Positions 22,847 through 31,049 of a stretch of 31,049 nucleotides of DNA are shown here, piece by piece. The stretch spans positions 1 through 31,049 of IMG/VR virus record IMGVR_UViG_3300006802_000065, one strand, 5' to 3'. This stretch comes from a virus. Numbering within the stretch: position 1 is the stretch's first letter; the number at the start of each line of letters is the position of its first letter. The notes beneath the pieces were generated by a model. That model was not told the origin of the DNA. It did no database searches and was given only the letters and a program-made list of their open reading frames with translations. Made by a program: the position numbers and the translations under genes.

Positions 22847-23245
22847 GTGGGATACTTTGTCAAAAGAGAAAGGATCTTTGCAGCGCTAGACGCTGATCGA
22901 GTGGATGAAGGCAGCTTCAAAATTGAAGGGCCTGATCATCCATGCTTTGTGCTGGCGCCACACATCACCCTGGCAGGCGCTGAGGTCATGGCCATGTTGA
23001 AAGGCGACACACCAGCTGACCACATCCACGCCATGGCAGCTGGCGCCGCTGTCATTGTCGAGAGCCTGGCAGGCAAGTGGGCGCTTTACCCTGGTGGTGA
23101 AGCAGACTGGCCTGAGAAGTGGCAAGGGGCAGACATGGCTGAGCGCCAGCACATGGCCAGCGCCTTTGATGTGCGCTCGCTGGCGCGCCTGGCGCAAGCT
23201 GCACAGCGTAAAGCGACACTGAGCGAGACAGAGCAGGGGGAATAG
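22847..23245 (+). CDS. Tail assembly chaperone, first frame (G-like)
   Basis: The start is GTG 22847. The product has 132 residues; it is a helical, acidic protein with no motif beyond its position between tail tube and tape measure. It ends at TAG 23243-23245 just after GGGGGAA. The next gene is in the -1 frame and open across the stop, the layout of lambda G/GT. It would keep the tape measure soluble during tail assembly. The ribosome binding site is weak. Confidence 0.7.
   Translation: MGYFVKRERIFAALDADRVDEGSFKIEGPDHPCFVLAPHITLAGAEVMAMLKGDTPADHIHAMAAGAAVIVESLAGKWALYPGGEADWPEKWQGADMAERQHMASAFDVRSLARLAQAAQRKATLSETEQGE
23236..23242 (+). promoter_or_regulatory. Candidate -1 frameshift site GGGGGAA
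   Basis: In the chaperone frame this reads G GGG GAA followed by TAG. A -1 slip keeps GGG in the P site and continues in the frame of the next ORF, which is open from about 23212. The A-site re-pairing (GAA to GGA) is imperfect, so efficiency may be low. Confidence 0.45.
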
Positions 23246-23253
23246 TCAAGGCA

Positions 23254-23472
23254 GTGCGACTCATCAAGGCAGGACATGGCAAGGCTGTGTCACGCGTCGC
23301 ATCGCCTTTCATACTGTGGCAGCTGGGTCTTCACAATGATGTGTGCCCTGAGACAGGGGGCTTGATGCCTTGGAAAGCTGCCACACTCTATGATCACCCT
23401 GTGAGAGAAGTGCTGGCACAGCGAGCCATCAGGGCAGCATGGGCAGACGAGCGAAAGAAGAAGGGCAGATAA
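23254..23472 (+). CDS. Tail assembly chaperone, second frame (T-like)
   Basis: The frame is open for 72 residues from GTG 23254 and further back to about 23212 if entered by a -1 slip. The sequence has the C-terminal chaperone look with PWKAATLYDHPVREVLAQ and a basic end (DERKKKGR). It is probably mostly made as a fusion extension of the preceding protein and would contact the tape measure. Independent start from the GTG is possible, since AAGG lies nearby. Confidence 0.65.
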   Translation: MRLIKAGHGKAVSRVASPFILWQLGLHNDVCPETGGLMPWKAATLYDHPVREVLAQRAIRAAWADERKKKGR

Positions 23473-25224
23473 ATGGCTAGCTTTCCAATCGTCGTCGACG
23501 TGATGATCAAGGGGCTTGATCAGATCAAGCGCCTGGTCGAAACCACCAAGCAAGCTGCTGATGTCCTTGATGATGCGCAGAAGCCACTTAAAGAATGGCC
23601 TGAGTCAAGCAAAAAGGCAGGCAATGCTTCTGAAGAAGCTGGCGAAAAGATCAAGGGCGCTGGCAAGGCTGCAAAGCAAGCTGGCATCGACCTTGAAAGA
23701 ACAGCCACCAAATTCAGAGCCATGGGCTCAGCTGGCACCCTGGCAGGCGATAGCTTAGAGCGCCTGAGCATTGTCACCAGTGGCCCATTGGGCGCTGCAA
23801 TCGGCGCCGCTGTGGTGGGCTTTGCAGCCTTGCAGGCTGGGGTGGCTGTCTTCAAGGCCACAGTGGATGGCCTGATCGCCAGCGTCAATTCCTACATCAA
23901 GACAAGCAAGCCCCTGCAAGATGCTCAGGGCAGGCTCAATCAACAGTTTGAAGACTTCAAGGCCACACTTGGAGCAGCCATCACAGGGGGTGAAGGCTTT
24001 GCAAAGGTCATGGATACTGTTGGTGGGGTGATCAGCGATCTCACAAACTTCATCGCTGAAAACTCAGACCACATCCTGAGCTTTGTGAAGGTCGCTGCCA
24101 CAGTGACAGCCACCATTGCCAAGGTCGCTGTCACTGGCATCATGGCGCTCTTTGCACCAGTCACCATGACTGTTGATGCTGCCATCAAGGTAATGAGTGA
24201 ATTGCTGGCCTTTGCTGGTAGGGCTCAGCAGAGTGTCATTGAATTTATGATGGCGCTGCCTGAAGCAGCCATAGAGGCAGCTGGCTTCAGCACAAAGGGC
24301 CTGGCTGCCATGTATCGCCAAGCAAACAGGCTGGCCATGACAGCTGGCAAGTCAAGTGGCGAAGCCCTTGTCAATGGCTATACAGTGGCACTGCTGAAAG
24401 GCAACACAGCCATCAATCAGGCCATTGATAAGATCAATGCGAGCATTCAAGGTGTGGGTGGTGGCACTGGCAGGATCAAGGGTGTGGTGGATGACCCATC
24501 AGCGCCTGGTGGCGCGCCACAAGATCAGCTGGCGCCAGAGCGCATCACTGTTGGGCTTGGCTTTGGTGAAGGTCTCATCAGGCGCGCCTTGCAGCTTGAA
24601 GAGATGCGCAAAGAGCGAGAAAGGCAGGGTGCTGAAATTCAAGCCTTGATCGCATCCATTGATGAAGCTGAGCTTGCGCAGAAGGCCTTCAACACCAGGC
24701 TGGCTGCTGAATTCACCAAGGTGGGTGAATTGGGTGTGGCATCTTTTCAACAGCTTGGCTCTTCAGTGTCGTATGCCATGGGCGAGATGATTGCTGGCAC
24801 ATCAACGCTCAAAGACTTTGGCGATGCCATGGCCAATCTCGCTGGCCAGATTGCAGCCAGCTTTGGCCAGCTGTTTATTCAGATGGGCACAGGCTTTCTC
24901 ATCACCAGCCCTGCTGTGGGTGTGGGCTTGATTGCAGCTGGCCTGGCTCTTCAGGGCCTGGCTGGCTTTCTCAGTGGCAAGGGCGCAGCCAACAAAGGCA
25001 GGGGCGCTGGCGCTGGCAGGGGCGCTGGCGCTGATGCCAGCAAAGCTGTGGCCAGAGAAGTCACCAGAAGCCTGAGACCATCAGGGGCTGGTGGCGAGAA
25101 TGTGACCAATATTGAAGTGGTGATTGGTGGGCGCTCTATCCAGCCTGAGATGGTGGCCATCGTCGATGACATCGCCAGACAGCGCAGATCCAGATATCTT
25201 GGCAGACGTATGGGGGCTTTCTGA
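23473..25224 (+). CDS. Tape measure protein
   Basis: The product has 583 residues, starting right after the previous stop (TAAATG) with a GAAGGG site. It shows the tape-measure pattern: N-terminal helical repeats with Lys/Ala/Glu (about 1-80), hydrophobic spans (about 100-125, 200-235 and 465-500), a charged middle and a Gly/Ala tail. At roughly 0.15 nm per residue it would give a tail of about 90 nm. It sets tail length and is ejected with DNA. Short for siphophages (often 700-1,500). Confidence 0.9.
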   Translation: MASFPIVVDVMIKGLDQIKRLVETTKQAADVLDDAQKPLKEWPESSKKAGNASEEAGEKIKGAGKAAKQAGIDLERTATKFRAMGSAGTLAGDSLERLSIVTSGPLGAAIGAAVVGFAALQAGVAVFKATVDGLIASVNSYIKTSKPLQDAQGRLNQQFEDFKATLGAAITGGEGFAKVMDTVGGVISDLTNFIAENSDHILSFVKVAATVTATIAKVAVTGIMALFAPVTMTVDAAIKVMSELLAFAGRAQQSVIEFMMALPEAAIEAAGFSTKGLAAMYRQANRLAMTAGKSSGEALVNGYTVALLKGNTAINQAIDKINASIQGVGGGTGRIKGVVDDPSAPGGAPQDQLAPERITVGLGFGEGLIRRALQLEEMRKERERQGAEIQALIASIDEAELAQKAFNTRLAAEFTKVGELGVASFQQLGSSVSYAMGEMIAGTSTLKDFGDAMANLAGQIAASFGQLFIQMGTGFLITSPAVGVGLIAAGLALQGLAGFLSGKGAANKGRGAGAGRGAGADASKAVAREVTRSLRPSGAGGENVTNIEVVIGGRSIQPEMVAIVDDIARQRRSRYLGRRMGAF

Positions 25225-26114
25225 TGGCAGACTTCACAAGGTGTCTCTTCACCCTGCCTTATAAGATCACCACAGCCACCCAGATCAGGGTGGTCTTTGC
25301 TGACTCAGCAGTGGGCGCCACCACAGTCACAGCCACTGCTGTTGCTGGCACTTACTTCAATGACCTTGACGTGGATGGCACAGCATTGGGTGTCAACCTG
25401 TTAGAGCATCTGATCAGCCAGCTTGCCAATTCTGAGCTTGCAGCTGGCACTAATGGCACTTGGAGCATAGAGCACATATCAGGCACCTATCAGGGCAAAT
25501 ACAAGATCCAGCGAGAGAAGGGCAATCCGGCTGATGATGTCACCAGCCTTGAAGTCATTGGTGGTGAAGTGTCCATGCTCACCTTTGGCTTTGCTTCAGC
25601 AGCTGCACAGGCGCCAGCTGTGAGCACTGATGATCCTGCTGTGTGGACAGCACCCAACAGGGCACAGGGCCTGTGGATCATTGATGACTACCCTGGCCTG
25701 AGCGCTGGCGCTGAAGAGCGCACCACCACCACAGTGCTGAGCGCCACCAGCCCTGATGGCACCACAGCCAGAGACACCTATGGCGATGTGACCAGAAAAG
25801 TGATTGATCTGCTCACACTGCCAGCTGCCAGTGTCTTTAAATTCTATGTCAATGACCCTGATTATGCTTCAGGCCTTGGCGCAGCCACAGGCGATGTCAA
25901 TGCCTGCTTTGACGAGCTAAGGCGCCTGTGGTCTCGCCTTGATGCTGATGTCTATTGCCGATTCTACCCAGACGCAGCCACACTAACGAGCTTTGTGCAG
26001 CTTCAGCCAGGCGCTCAGGATGGCTGGCTGGCGAGCCTTGACGCTGTGGCTGATAGGGTCTCTTCTAACCCTGTGCTCTACAATCTCACCATCACAGCCT
26101 ATGTGGTCGAATAG
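25224..26114 (+). CDS. Tail tip protein (distal-tail candidate)
   Basis: ATG 25224 overlaps the tape measure stop. The product has 296 residues, is beta-rich with many Thr/Val stretches (VGATTVTATAVAGTYF), and lies directly after the tape measure, where the distal tail protein is usually encoded. No family is recognised; function inferred from order. A GGGGCGCCCC palindrome (26114-26123) lies between its stop and the next start and contains the next ribosome binding site. Confidence 0.6.
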   Translation: MADFTRCLFTLPYKITTATQIRVVFADSAVGATTVTATAVAGTYFNDLDVDGTALGVNLLEHLISQLANSELAAGTNGTWSIEHISGTYQGKYKIQREKGNPADDVTSLEVIGGEVSMLTFGFASAAAQAPAVSTDDPAVWTAPNRAQGLWIIDDYPGLSAGAEERTTTTVLSATSPDGTTARDTYGDVTRKVIDLLTLPAASVFKFYVNDPDYASGLGAATGDVNACFDELRRLWSRLDADVYCRFYPDAATLTSFVQLQPGAQDGWLASLDAVADRVSSNPVLYNLTITAYVVE

Positions 26115-26123
26115 GGGCGCCCC

Positions 26124-28382
26124 ATGCCAAGATATCTTCATGCCATAAAGATTGAAGGCCTTGGCGATGTCACAGCATCTGCCACTGATAAGCGCTATCG
26201 CATCTGCTATGCGCGCGCATTCTTTGATGCGCCATCCACAGCAGACGCTGATGGGCTCTTCATCGATGGCTTGCAGATGTGGCCTTCTGAGCTGAGCGCT
26301 GATGTTGACTTCAGGGATGGCAGAGCCACTATCAGCAACCAAACCTTCACACTGCGCGCAGACACCACCACCAGGCCCCTGCTATATCGCCTCAGACACG
26401 GGGTGGTAGCGCGCTTGATCGCTGCCATGACAGCCAGCCAGACCACCATTGATGTGGATACATCAGGGCTTGATGGCGCTGTGTACCTAGAGCGAGAGTG
26501 CTTGATCGTCGATGGCGCCAGTCAGTCAAGCATTGCAGGGGGCTTCAGGTATGATGTCACCAGGGCAGCGCTTGGCACATCTGCACAGGCCCATGGCGCA
26601 GACACCACTGATGATGTGGAGATCTTCAGCACATGCAACACCTTGGCAGGGCGCTTGATCCAGCTGCTGAGGGTGCCACTAGACAGCACAGATGCGCCAG
26701 CTGATGAAGTGGTGATGTGGTCTGGGGTGATCAGAGACATCAACACCAATGACACAGGGCTAAGCTTGACCATCAGCGCTGATGGCTTGCTGGCCTTGGT
26801 GGATGCTCAGCAGATCTTCGCTGAGCGCTGCCAGGGCAGGATGATCAACGCCATTCTTGACGGGCAGAGACCTCGCCTTGACAGGCTGAGCGCCACCATG
26901 CTGACACAGGAAGCGCCAGCTGGTGGCTCAGGTGTAGTAAGCGACCCCAGACAGGCGCTCTTCATGCTGGGTGATGATGCTGCCATCAAGGGCACTTACA
27001 CCTTCTTTGATCAGGGCGCCACATTCTATCTGCACATGCTGGCAGACTCAGAGACCTTTGCAGGGCGCCCCCTGCCTGAAGATATGAGTGTGTACAAAGA
27101 CACACCCACCAGGGAGGTCTTCAGCACTCGCGCAGACTCACCAAGCAATGTGGATAGTGGGTCGATTGGTGACAACACACTGCCCCTGTCCAGCCACCCT
27201 GGCAAGCTGATCTTACAGCTGCTGACCACCACCAGAAACGACAACTCAGCAGGCCCCAATGGAGCCTATGACACTGGCATCAATGCGCTGGCTGGCTCTA
27301 TCCCTGTGGGCCTGGTGGATGTAGAGGGGATCTTGCTGTGGGGTGATGAGATAGGCATCACCCTTGATGATGTCTTCTTCTTTGAGGATGGCAGCAAAGC
27401 CCTTGGCGATGTGATCAGGGAAATACTCACACCACTGCTGAGCGCCCTGATCAGCACACCAGCTGGCAAGCTCAGCATCATCAGGCTCAAAGACTCAGCG
27501 GATTATGGCAGCGCCCTGAGCCTGAGCCAGTCACAAGTGCGCTCAGCCAGCATCATCCACAATCGCAACTTGATTGATGCCATTGACAAAGTGCAGCTGG
27601 CCTACAGGGTTGAACCTGGCTTGCCACCAAGCAGGATCAGCGCGCGTGACACCATCAAATACAGGCGCCAGCCACCAGGCGAGCACAGCAGCCTGAGCTT
27701 GACCCTGAGAGGCACCAGACGCCGAGATCTGGCCACACAGGTGATCCAGACCATTATTCAGCGCTACCATGACCCCATACCCATGCTCTTTGTGGAATGC
27801 CTGCCCACAGCACAGTTTGAGCTTGGCGATGTGATCAGCGTGACACACAGCCTGATCCCTGATGGTGATGGTGGCAGGGGGCGCACCAATGCGCCCATGC
27901 TGGTGATCAGCAGAAGGGAAGTCTTCAGTGGCGAGCCAGGCCAGATGGGCGAGCATATCATGGTTTATGGCCTGCTTGATGTGGGTCTGATCCATCCAAG
28001 GGCTGGCTTGATTGCGCCATCAGCCACTGTGGCATCATCGCCAGCGCCCACAGCCACAGTCTTCACTGTCAATGTCAATGACTTCACTGAAGTGGATGGC
28101 TCAGGCCCCTTTGATGCTGACATTGAAGGCTTTGCTGTGGGTGATGCCATAGACATCATGGATGAATTCGGCACGCCTGTGGACACAGGGCTATTCATTC
28201 AAAGCATCGCCACCAATCAAATCACCTTGACTGCGCCAGCATCGCCAGCGCCATCAGCTGGCGATATCATCAGGCCAAGTGCCTATGCTCAATGCGTGAC
28301 ACAGCAGCAAGATGATTGGGTCTTCATCGCAGACGCTGATGAAGAGCTAAATACAGATCTGCCAAAGACCTATCGGAGCTGA
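26124..28382 (+). CDS. Tail hub / baseplate protein
   Basis: The product has 752 residues, the largest gene. The N-terminal half is beta-rich with repeated hub-like segments (VVMWSGVIRDINTNDTGLSL, LGDVIREILTPLLSALISTP). The C-terminal part has a loop-rich region (PTAQFELGDVISVTHSLIPD) found in tail hub proteins. The final 130 residues are Ala/Thr/Pro-rich and may be a separate beta domain (TVFTVNVNDFTEVDGSG). Expected to hold the tail tip and bind fibres. Function is by position plus style, not by named family. Confidence 0.6.
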   Translation: MPRYLHAIKIEGLGDVTASATDKRYRICYARAFFDAPSTADADGLFIDGLQMWPSELSADVDFRDGRATISNQTFTLRADTTTRPLLYRLRHGVVARLIAAMTASQTTIDVDTSGLDGAVYLERECLIVDGASQSSIAGGFRYDVTRAALGTSAQAHGADTTDDVEIFSTCNTLAGRLIQLLRVPLDSTDAPADEVVMWSGVIRDINTNDTGLSLTISADGLLALVDAQQIFAERCQGRMINAILDGQRPRLDRLSATMLTQEAPAGGSGVVSDPRQALFMLGDDAAIKGTYTFFDQGATFYLHMLADSETFAGRPLPEDMSVYKDTPTREVFSTRADSPSNVDSGSIGDNTLPLSSHPGKLILQLLTTTRNDNSAGPNGAYDTGINALAGSIPVGLVDVEGILLWGDEIGITLDDVFFFEDGSKALGDVIREILTPLLSALISTPAGKLSIIRLKDSADYGSALSLSQSQVRSASIIHNRNLIDAIDKVQLAYRVEPGLPPSRISARDTIKYRRQPPGEHSSLSLTLRGTRRRDLATQVIQTIIQRYHDPIPMLFVECLPTAQFELGDVISVTHSLIPDGDGGRGRTNAPMLVISRREVFSGEPGQMGEHIMVYGLLDVGLIHPRAGLIAPSATVASSPAPTATVFTVNVNDFTEVDGSGPFDADIEGFAVGDAIDIMDEFGTPVDTGLFIQSIATNQITLTAPASPAPSAGDIIRPSAYAQCVTQQQDDWVFIADADEELNTDLPKTYRS

Positions 28383-28386
28383 TCCA

Positions 28387-29907
28387 ATGGCGTTTAAGAA
28401 GCTGGACAGTGCAGCCATTGACTTGACCCTGAGCAGGCCCCTTGATGCCTTTGTGTCACAGGGCATGGACGCCAATGGTGTGCAAGCATGGGCAGACAGG
28501 GGCAGGGGCGCTGGCATGTCGTATGGCTCAGATGCCAGGCCCACCCTGGCAAGCGCTGGCCTGTCTTGTGTGCCACTGAGCCCATGGCACATCAGCCCCA
28601 CATGCACTGAGCTGACGCTGAAGATCAGAGGCCTTGCCAGCATTGATGGTGCTGGTGGCACAGCGCTCAATGCTCGCCTGGTGCTGATGGCGCTCAGTGG
28701 GGTGGTCTATGACAATGTGAGCATGACCCCTATCCTTGATGATGCCTCAGATCAGGAAGTTGAATTCACCTTTGATGTCACCAATCTTGCTGGTGATGTG
28801 GTGGTGCCATGGCTGGTGTTTCAATCAGCCCTGAACACTGGCAATCAAGCAAGCGATGATCGCCATGCCAATGACATCACTGCTAATCGATACAAGATTG
28901 ACCTTGGCTCCACACTCGCTGGCACCTATGACGACACCAAGCGCTGGCAGATGACTTTCAGTGAAGACAGCACAGGCACACATCCATCTGATGTGTATGA
29001 ATACCAAGGGCCTGTGATGATTGTGGCTGAGAATGGGCATGATGAAGTCTATGTGCTGCCACGCCTAGACAGGCGCCTGGTGGCTTATCAGCAATTCAGA
29101 GTCACCATCACTGAGCTTGGTCGCTTCTTACTCTATGGCTGGAGCTTGACAGAGACTGCCTTCACAGCGCCAGCAAGCCAGGCCAATGCGCTCAGGCCTG
29201 GCATGGCTCCAAGGGCTCGCACCTATTCGGAGATCTACAGGCGCCAGCGCGCGCTTGCAGCTGAGCGCACCAGGGTGGTCAATGTGGGTGGCTCGCCAGA
29301 TGCGCTGGCTGATGGGCGCAGATGGGGCGCCAGCGAGTTTTACACAGAGTCCACTTACACTGATACATATCTGGCTGTGGGTGGCGAACTGCCCACCTAT
29401 CGCATCGACACCAGAACAGCCACACTCAACACCAGGCGCCGCTATAGGGCGCTGGCCTTGGTGGCTGGCGCTGTGTCCCAAAGGAATGAAGCCAGGGAGT
29501 TTACAGTGCGTCTGCGCGCCACCCTTCAAGATATTGGGGGTGGCGATGTGGCCACACCAGATGTGCAAGGCGCAGCCATCGATGTGACACCCATCACAGG
29601 GGCTGGGGTGGGTAACAACGAACTGGCTGACAGGCTTTACTTCATTTACAACTTTGGCAGTGGCTTTGTGACTCAGCACCTTGATGGCACATGGCCTTAT
29701 TCAGATGTGCTCAATGGCACCCATGGCCTCAGGCTGATTGATGCGACCTTTGAAGAGCAAGCAGCCAGCGCCAGCGACACAGCGCGCCTGATGCGTCTTC
29801 AGCTCAGGCCTGAGGGCATAGAGCCAGCCATCAGCACTGGCACCATTGAAGCATCAATCAGGCTTTATTATCCGGCTTGCACAGTGCTGATTGCTGAGGG
29901 CTTCTGA
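28387..29907 (+). CDS. Tail tip / upper fibre structural protein
   Basis: ATG 28387 follows GGAG. The product has 506 residues, is beta-rich with few Cys and has alternating aromatic and Thr/Asn segments (YQQFRVTITELGRFLLYGWS; NNELADRLYFIYNFGSGF). No domain recognised. It overlaps the next gene by TGATG. It sits in the tail-tip group, so it probably forms part of the adsorption apparatus. Confidence 0.55.
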   Translation: MAFKKLDSAAIDLTLSRPLDAFVSQGMDANGVQAWADRGRGAGMSYGSDARPTLASAGLSCVPLSPWHISPTCTELTLKIRGLASIDGAGGTALNARLVLMALSGVVYDNVSMTPILDDASDQEVEFTFDVTNLAGDVVVPWLVFQSALNTGNQASDDRHANDITANRYKIDLGSTLAGTYDDTKRWQMTFSEDSTGTHPSDVYEYQGPVMIVAENGHDEVYVLPRLDRRLVAYQQFRVTITELGRFLLYGWSLTETAFTAPASQANALRPGMAPRARTYSEIYRRQRALAAERTRVVNVGGSPDALADGRRWGASEFYTESTYTDTYLAVGGELPTYRIDTRTATLNTRRRYRALALVAGAVSQRNEAREFTVRLRATLQDIGGGDVATPDVQGAAIDVTPITGAGVGNNELADRLYFIYNFGSGFVTQHLDGTWPYSDVLNGTHGLRLIDATFEEQAASASDTARLMRLQLRPEGIEPAISTGTIEASIRLYYPACTVLIAEGF

Positions 29908-30458
29908 TGGCGATTCAAAACAACACCTTCTTCAGAGTCACAGGCTCAGTGGCAGACGAGACAGGCGCCAGCCAGATCAGTGTGGCTGATGGTGTCAACA
30001 TCATTGGTGGTGGCAGCGTCGATGAACAGCAGATACTGCTTGAGAACAGCAATCACGTATACAGCACCATCAACAGGCGAGCCCTGCTTGATGTGTGGAG
30101 CCCTGGTGTCATTGGTGACAGCACCACCCAATACATTTACAAAGAAGCCACAGCGCCCACAGTGACCTTTGCCATAGCCCTTGAATCGCCAGCCCTGGTG
30201 GGTGTGGATCGCTTCAGCGTGACATGGGTGGCGCGCTACCAAGGCCAGATCAAGGTTGACATCAGGCGCACAGACACAGGCGCCAGCCTGAGTGCATATA
30301 CTGGTGGCGCTGAGATTGCGCCCATCACTGAGACCCAGACCCAGACATGGAGTGGTGTCCAAGATGTCTTCATCAGAGTAAGCATGGCGCCTGTGCCAGT
30401 GAGCACAGATGCCATCCTGTGGGGCTTCAGGGCGCTTGAAGACCAGACGAGCATTTAG
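29907..30458 (+). CDS. Small beta-rich tail or fibre protein
   Basis: The product has 183 residues, coupled to the gene before by TGATG. It begins IQNNTFFRVTGSVADETGAS and continues in beta-type repeats with Trp in the second half (VTWVARYQGQIKVDIRR). No family is recognised. It probably belongs to the host-binding group; the gene after it is separated by a 102-bp gap with its own signals. Confidence 0.5.
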   Translation: MAIQNNTFFRVTGSVADETGASQISVADGVNIIGGGSVDEQQILLENSNHVYSTINRRALLDVWSPGVIGDSTTQYIYKEATAPTVTFAIALESPALVGVDRFSVTWVARYQGQIKVDIRRTDTGASLSAYTGGAEIAPITETQTQTWSGVQDVFIRVSMAPVPVSTDAILWGFRALEDQTSI

Positions 30459-30560
30459 GCGCTGGCTTGCAGGCCTGTAAGCTGGCATTAAATTGATATC
30501 AACTCGCCAGCCACCAGGCGCTGGCGCCACACACAGTGGCATCCAATAGGAGTCAAGACC
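30459..30560 (+). promoter_or_regulatory. Promoter/operator gap before the last surface genes
   Basis: This 102-bp gap holds TTGCAG, then TAAATT (spacing 16), and the perfect palindrome TTGATATCAA at 30493-30502. GCTGGC and GCCAGC flank the palindrome. AGGAG before ATG 30561 is the ribosome binding site. The palindrome looks like a regulator site on the promoter. Confidence 0.4.
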
Positions 30561-30857
30561 ATGAGAGTTATTTCGCACAATGTGCCCTATACCTTTGGGG
30601 GCGCTCAGTCAGTGGTGGATGTGCTTCACACAGGCTCAGGTGAAGTGCTGGCAGCTGGTGTCAGAAAGTATCTGCTTGTGCAGAACATTGGGTCAAACAA
30701 CATTTACTTGACCTTTGATGGCGATACAGCTTCATCCACCACAGGCTTCAAGCTGGTGGCTGGTGGGTCAATCGAGTTTGCCACAGCTGTGCCCAATGGC
30801 CAGATCAATGGCATTGCAGACACTGCCACTACAAAGCTGGCCATTCTTCAGGGGTGA
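30561..30857 (+). CDS. Small virion surface protein
   Basis: ATG 30561 follows AGGAG at a good distance; the product has 98 residues. It has the pattern of small phage beta-sandwich proteins (RKYLLVQNIGSNNIYLTFDG, then GFKLVAGGSIEFA, ending AILQG), which are common near tail fibres. The next gene (30862) begins 4 bases after its stop. Likely a capsid or tail surface accessory. The family name is not recalled with certainty. Confidence 0.6.
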   Translation: MRVISHNVPYTFGGAQSVVDVLHTGSGEVLAAGVRKYLLVQNIGSNNIYLTFDGDTASSTTGFKLVAGGSIEFATAVPNGQINGIADTATTKLAILQG

Positions 30858-30861
30858 TATC

Positions 30862-31049
30862 ATGGGTTTCTTTTCATGGGGGATCACACCTTCTGAGGGT
30901 GTGAAGGGCCCATATGCTGACTATGACACAGCCTTGACAGCGCTGAGGGCTGACGCTGGCGCCAGTGATGGTGATCTGTACCAGCTTGCCAATGATATGA
31001 CCTTCAACGCCTTCACCAGTGAAGGGCCTGGCATCCTGATACCTTCTGA
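30862..31049 (+). CDS. 5' part of the surface/tail-fibre gene continued at 1-763
   Basis: ATG 30862 starts MGFFSWGITPSEGVKG and the frame continues through the join, since bases 30927-31049 equal 1-123. Joined length is about 275 residues. The short hydrophobic-aromatic start (FFSWG) is not a signal peptide but may be a docking segment, as in fibres that attach to the tail tip. It is coupled closely to the gene before. Confidence 0.65.
   Translation, partial: MGFFSWGITPSEGVKGPYADYDTALTALRADAGASDGDLYQLANDMTFNAFTSEGPGILIPS
30927..31049. repeat. Direct terminal repeat, copy 2
   Basis: Identical to bases 1-123. It supports a closed circle or permuted genome of about 30,926 bp. Confidence 0.95.

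Overview
The window is a compact, gene-dense tailed-phage genome of siphovirus organisation. Bases 1-123 are repeated exactly at 30927-31049, and one reading frame runs through the join. The contig is therefore best read as a closed or circularly permuted genome with a unit length of about 30,926 bp. The host is probably a didermic (Gram-negative) bacterium, because the lysis block contains a lipoprotein with a lipobox and a membrane-anchored coiled-coil protein, the two spanin topologies. No tRNA, rRNA, CRISPR array, insertion sequence, integrase or DNA polymerase was seen.

Layout. (1) 1-4243, + strand: the end of a putative surface or tail-fibre protein, a small protein with a SAP/HeH-like end, a putative TIM-barrel lysin, a cluster of small membrane, lipoprotein and coiled-coil genes (holin/spanin candidates), and an HTH-metallophosphoesterase fusion. 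(2) 8696-4221, - strand: an early block with a SWIM zinc-finger protein, a small CxxC protein, a double winged-helix protein, a hypothetical, a triple-HTH protein, a RusA-like Holliday-junction resolvase and a last hypothetical. About 465 bp near 5964-6428 has no confident gene. (3) 8697-8858: a divergent control region with back-to-back TTGACA boxes. (4) 8859-13416, + strand: a Cro-size HTH protein, a replication initiator with an iteron-like array inside its gene, a DnaB-type helicase, small orphans and a D12-class adenine methyltransferase. (5) 13466-30857 and on through the join: terminase small and large subunits, portal, a KTSC-domain protein, protease-scaffold, decoration protein, major capsid protein, neck proteins, tail tube, two tail chaperone frames in -1 register, tape measure, tail tip proteins and small beta-rich surface proteins.

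The genes work as a classic divergent switch: a leftward early operon, and a rightward operon that first replicates the DNA (initiator plus helicase, borrowing host polymerase and primase) and then builds and packages the virion. Most genes overlap by ATGA, TGATG or TTGA junctions, so translational coupling is widespread. The most notable signals are an array of five 18-19 bp repeats inside the initiator gene, kept at DNA level although read in two reading frames (a lambda-ori-like arrangement); a roughly 100 bp promoter/leader module present twice on the - strand; a likely programmed frameshift in the tail chaperone pair; and a capsid gene with no AGA/AGG codons beside genes rich in them.
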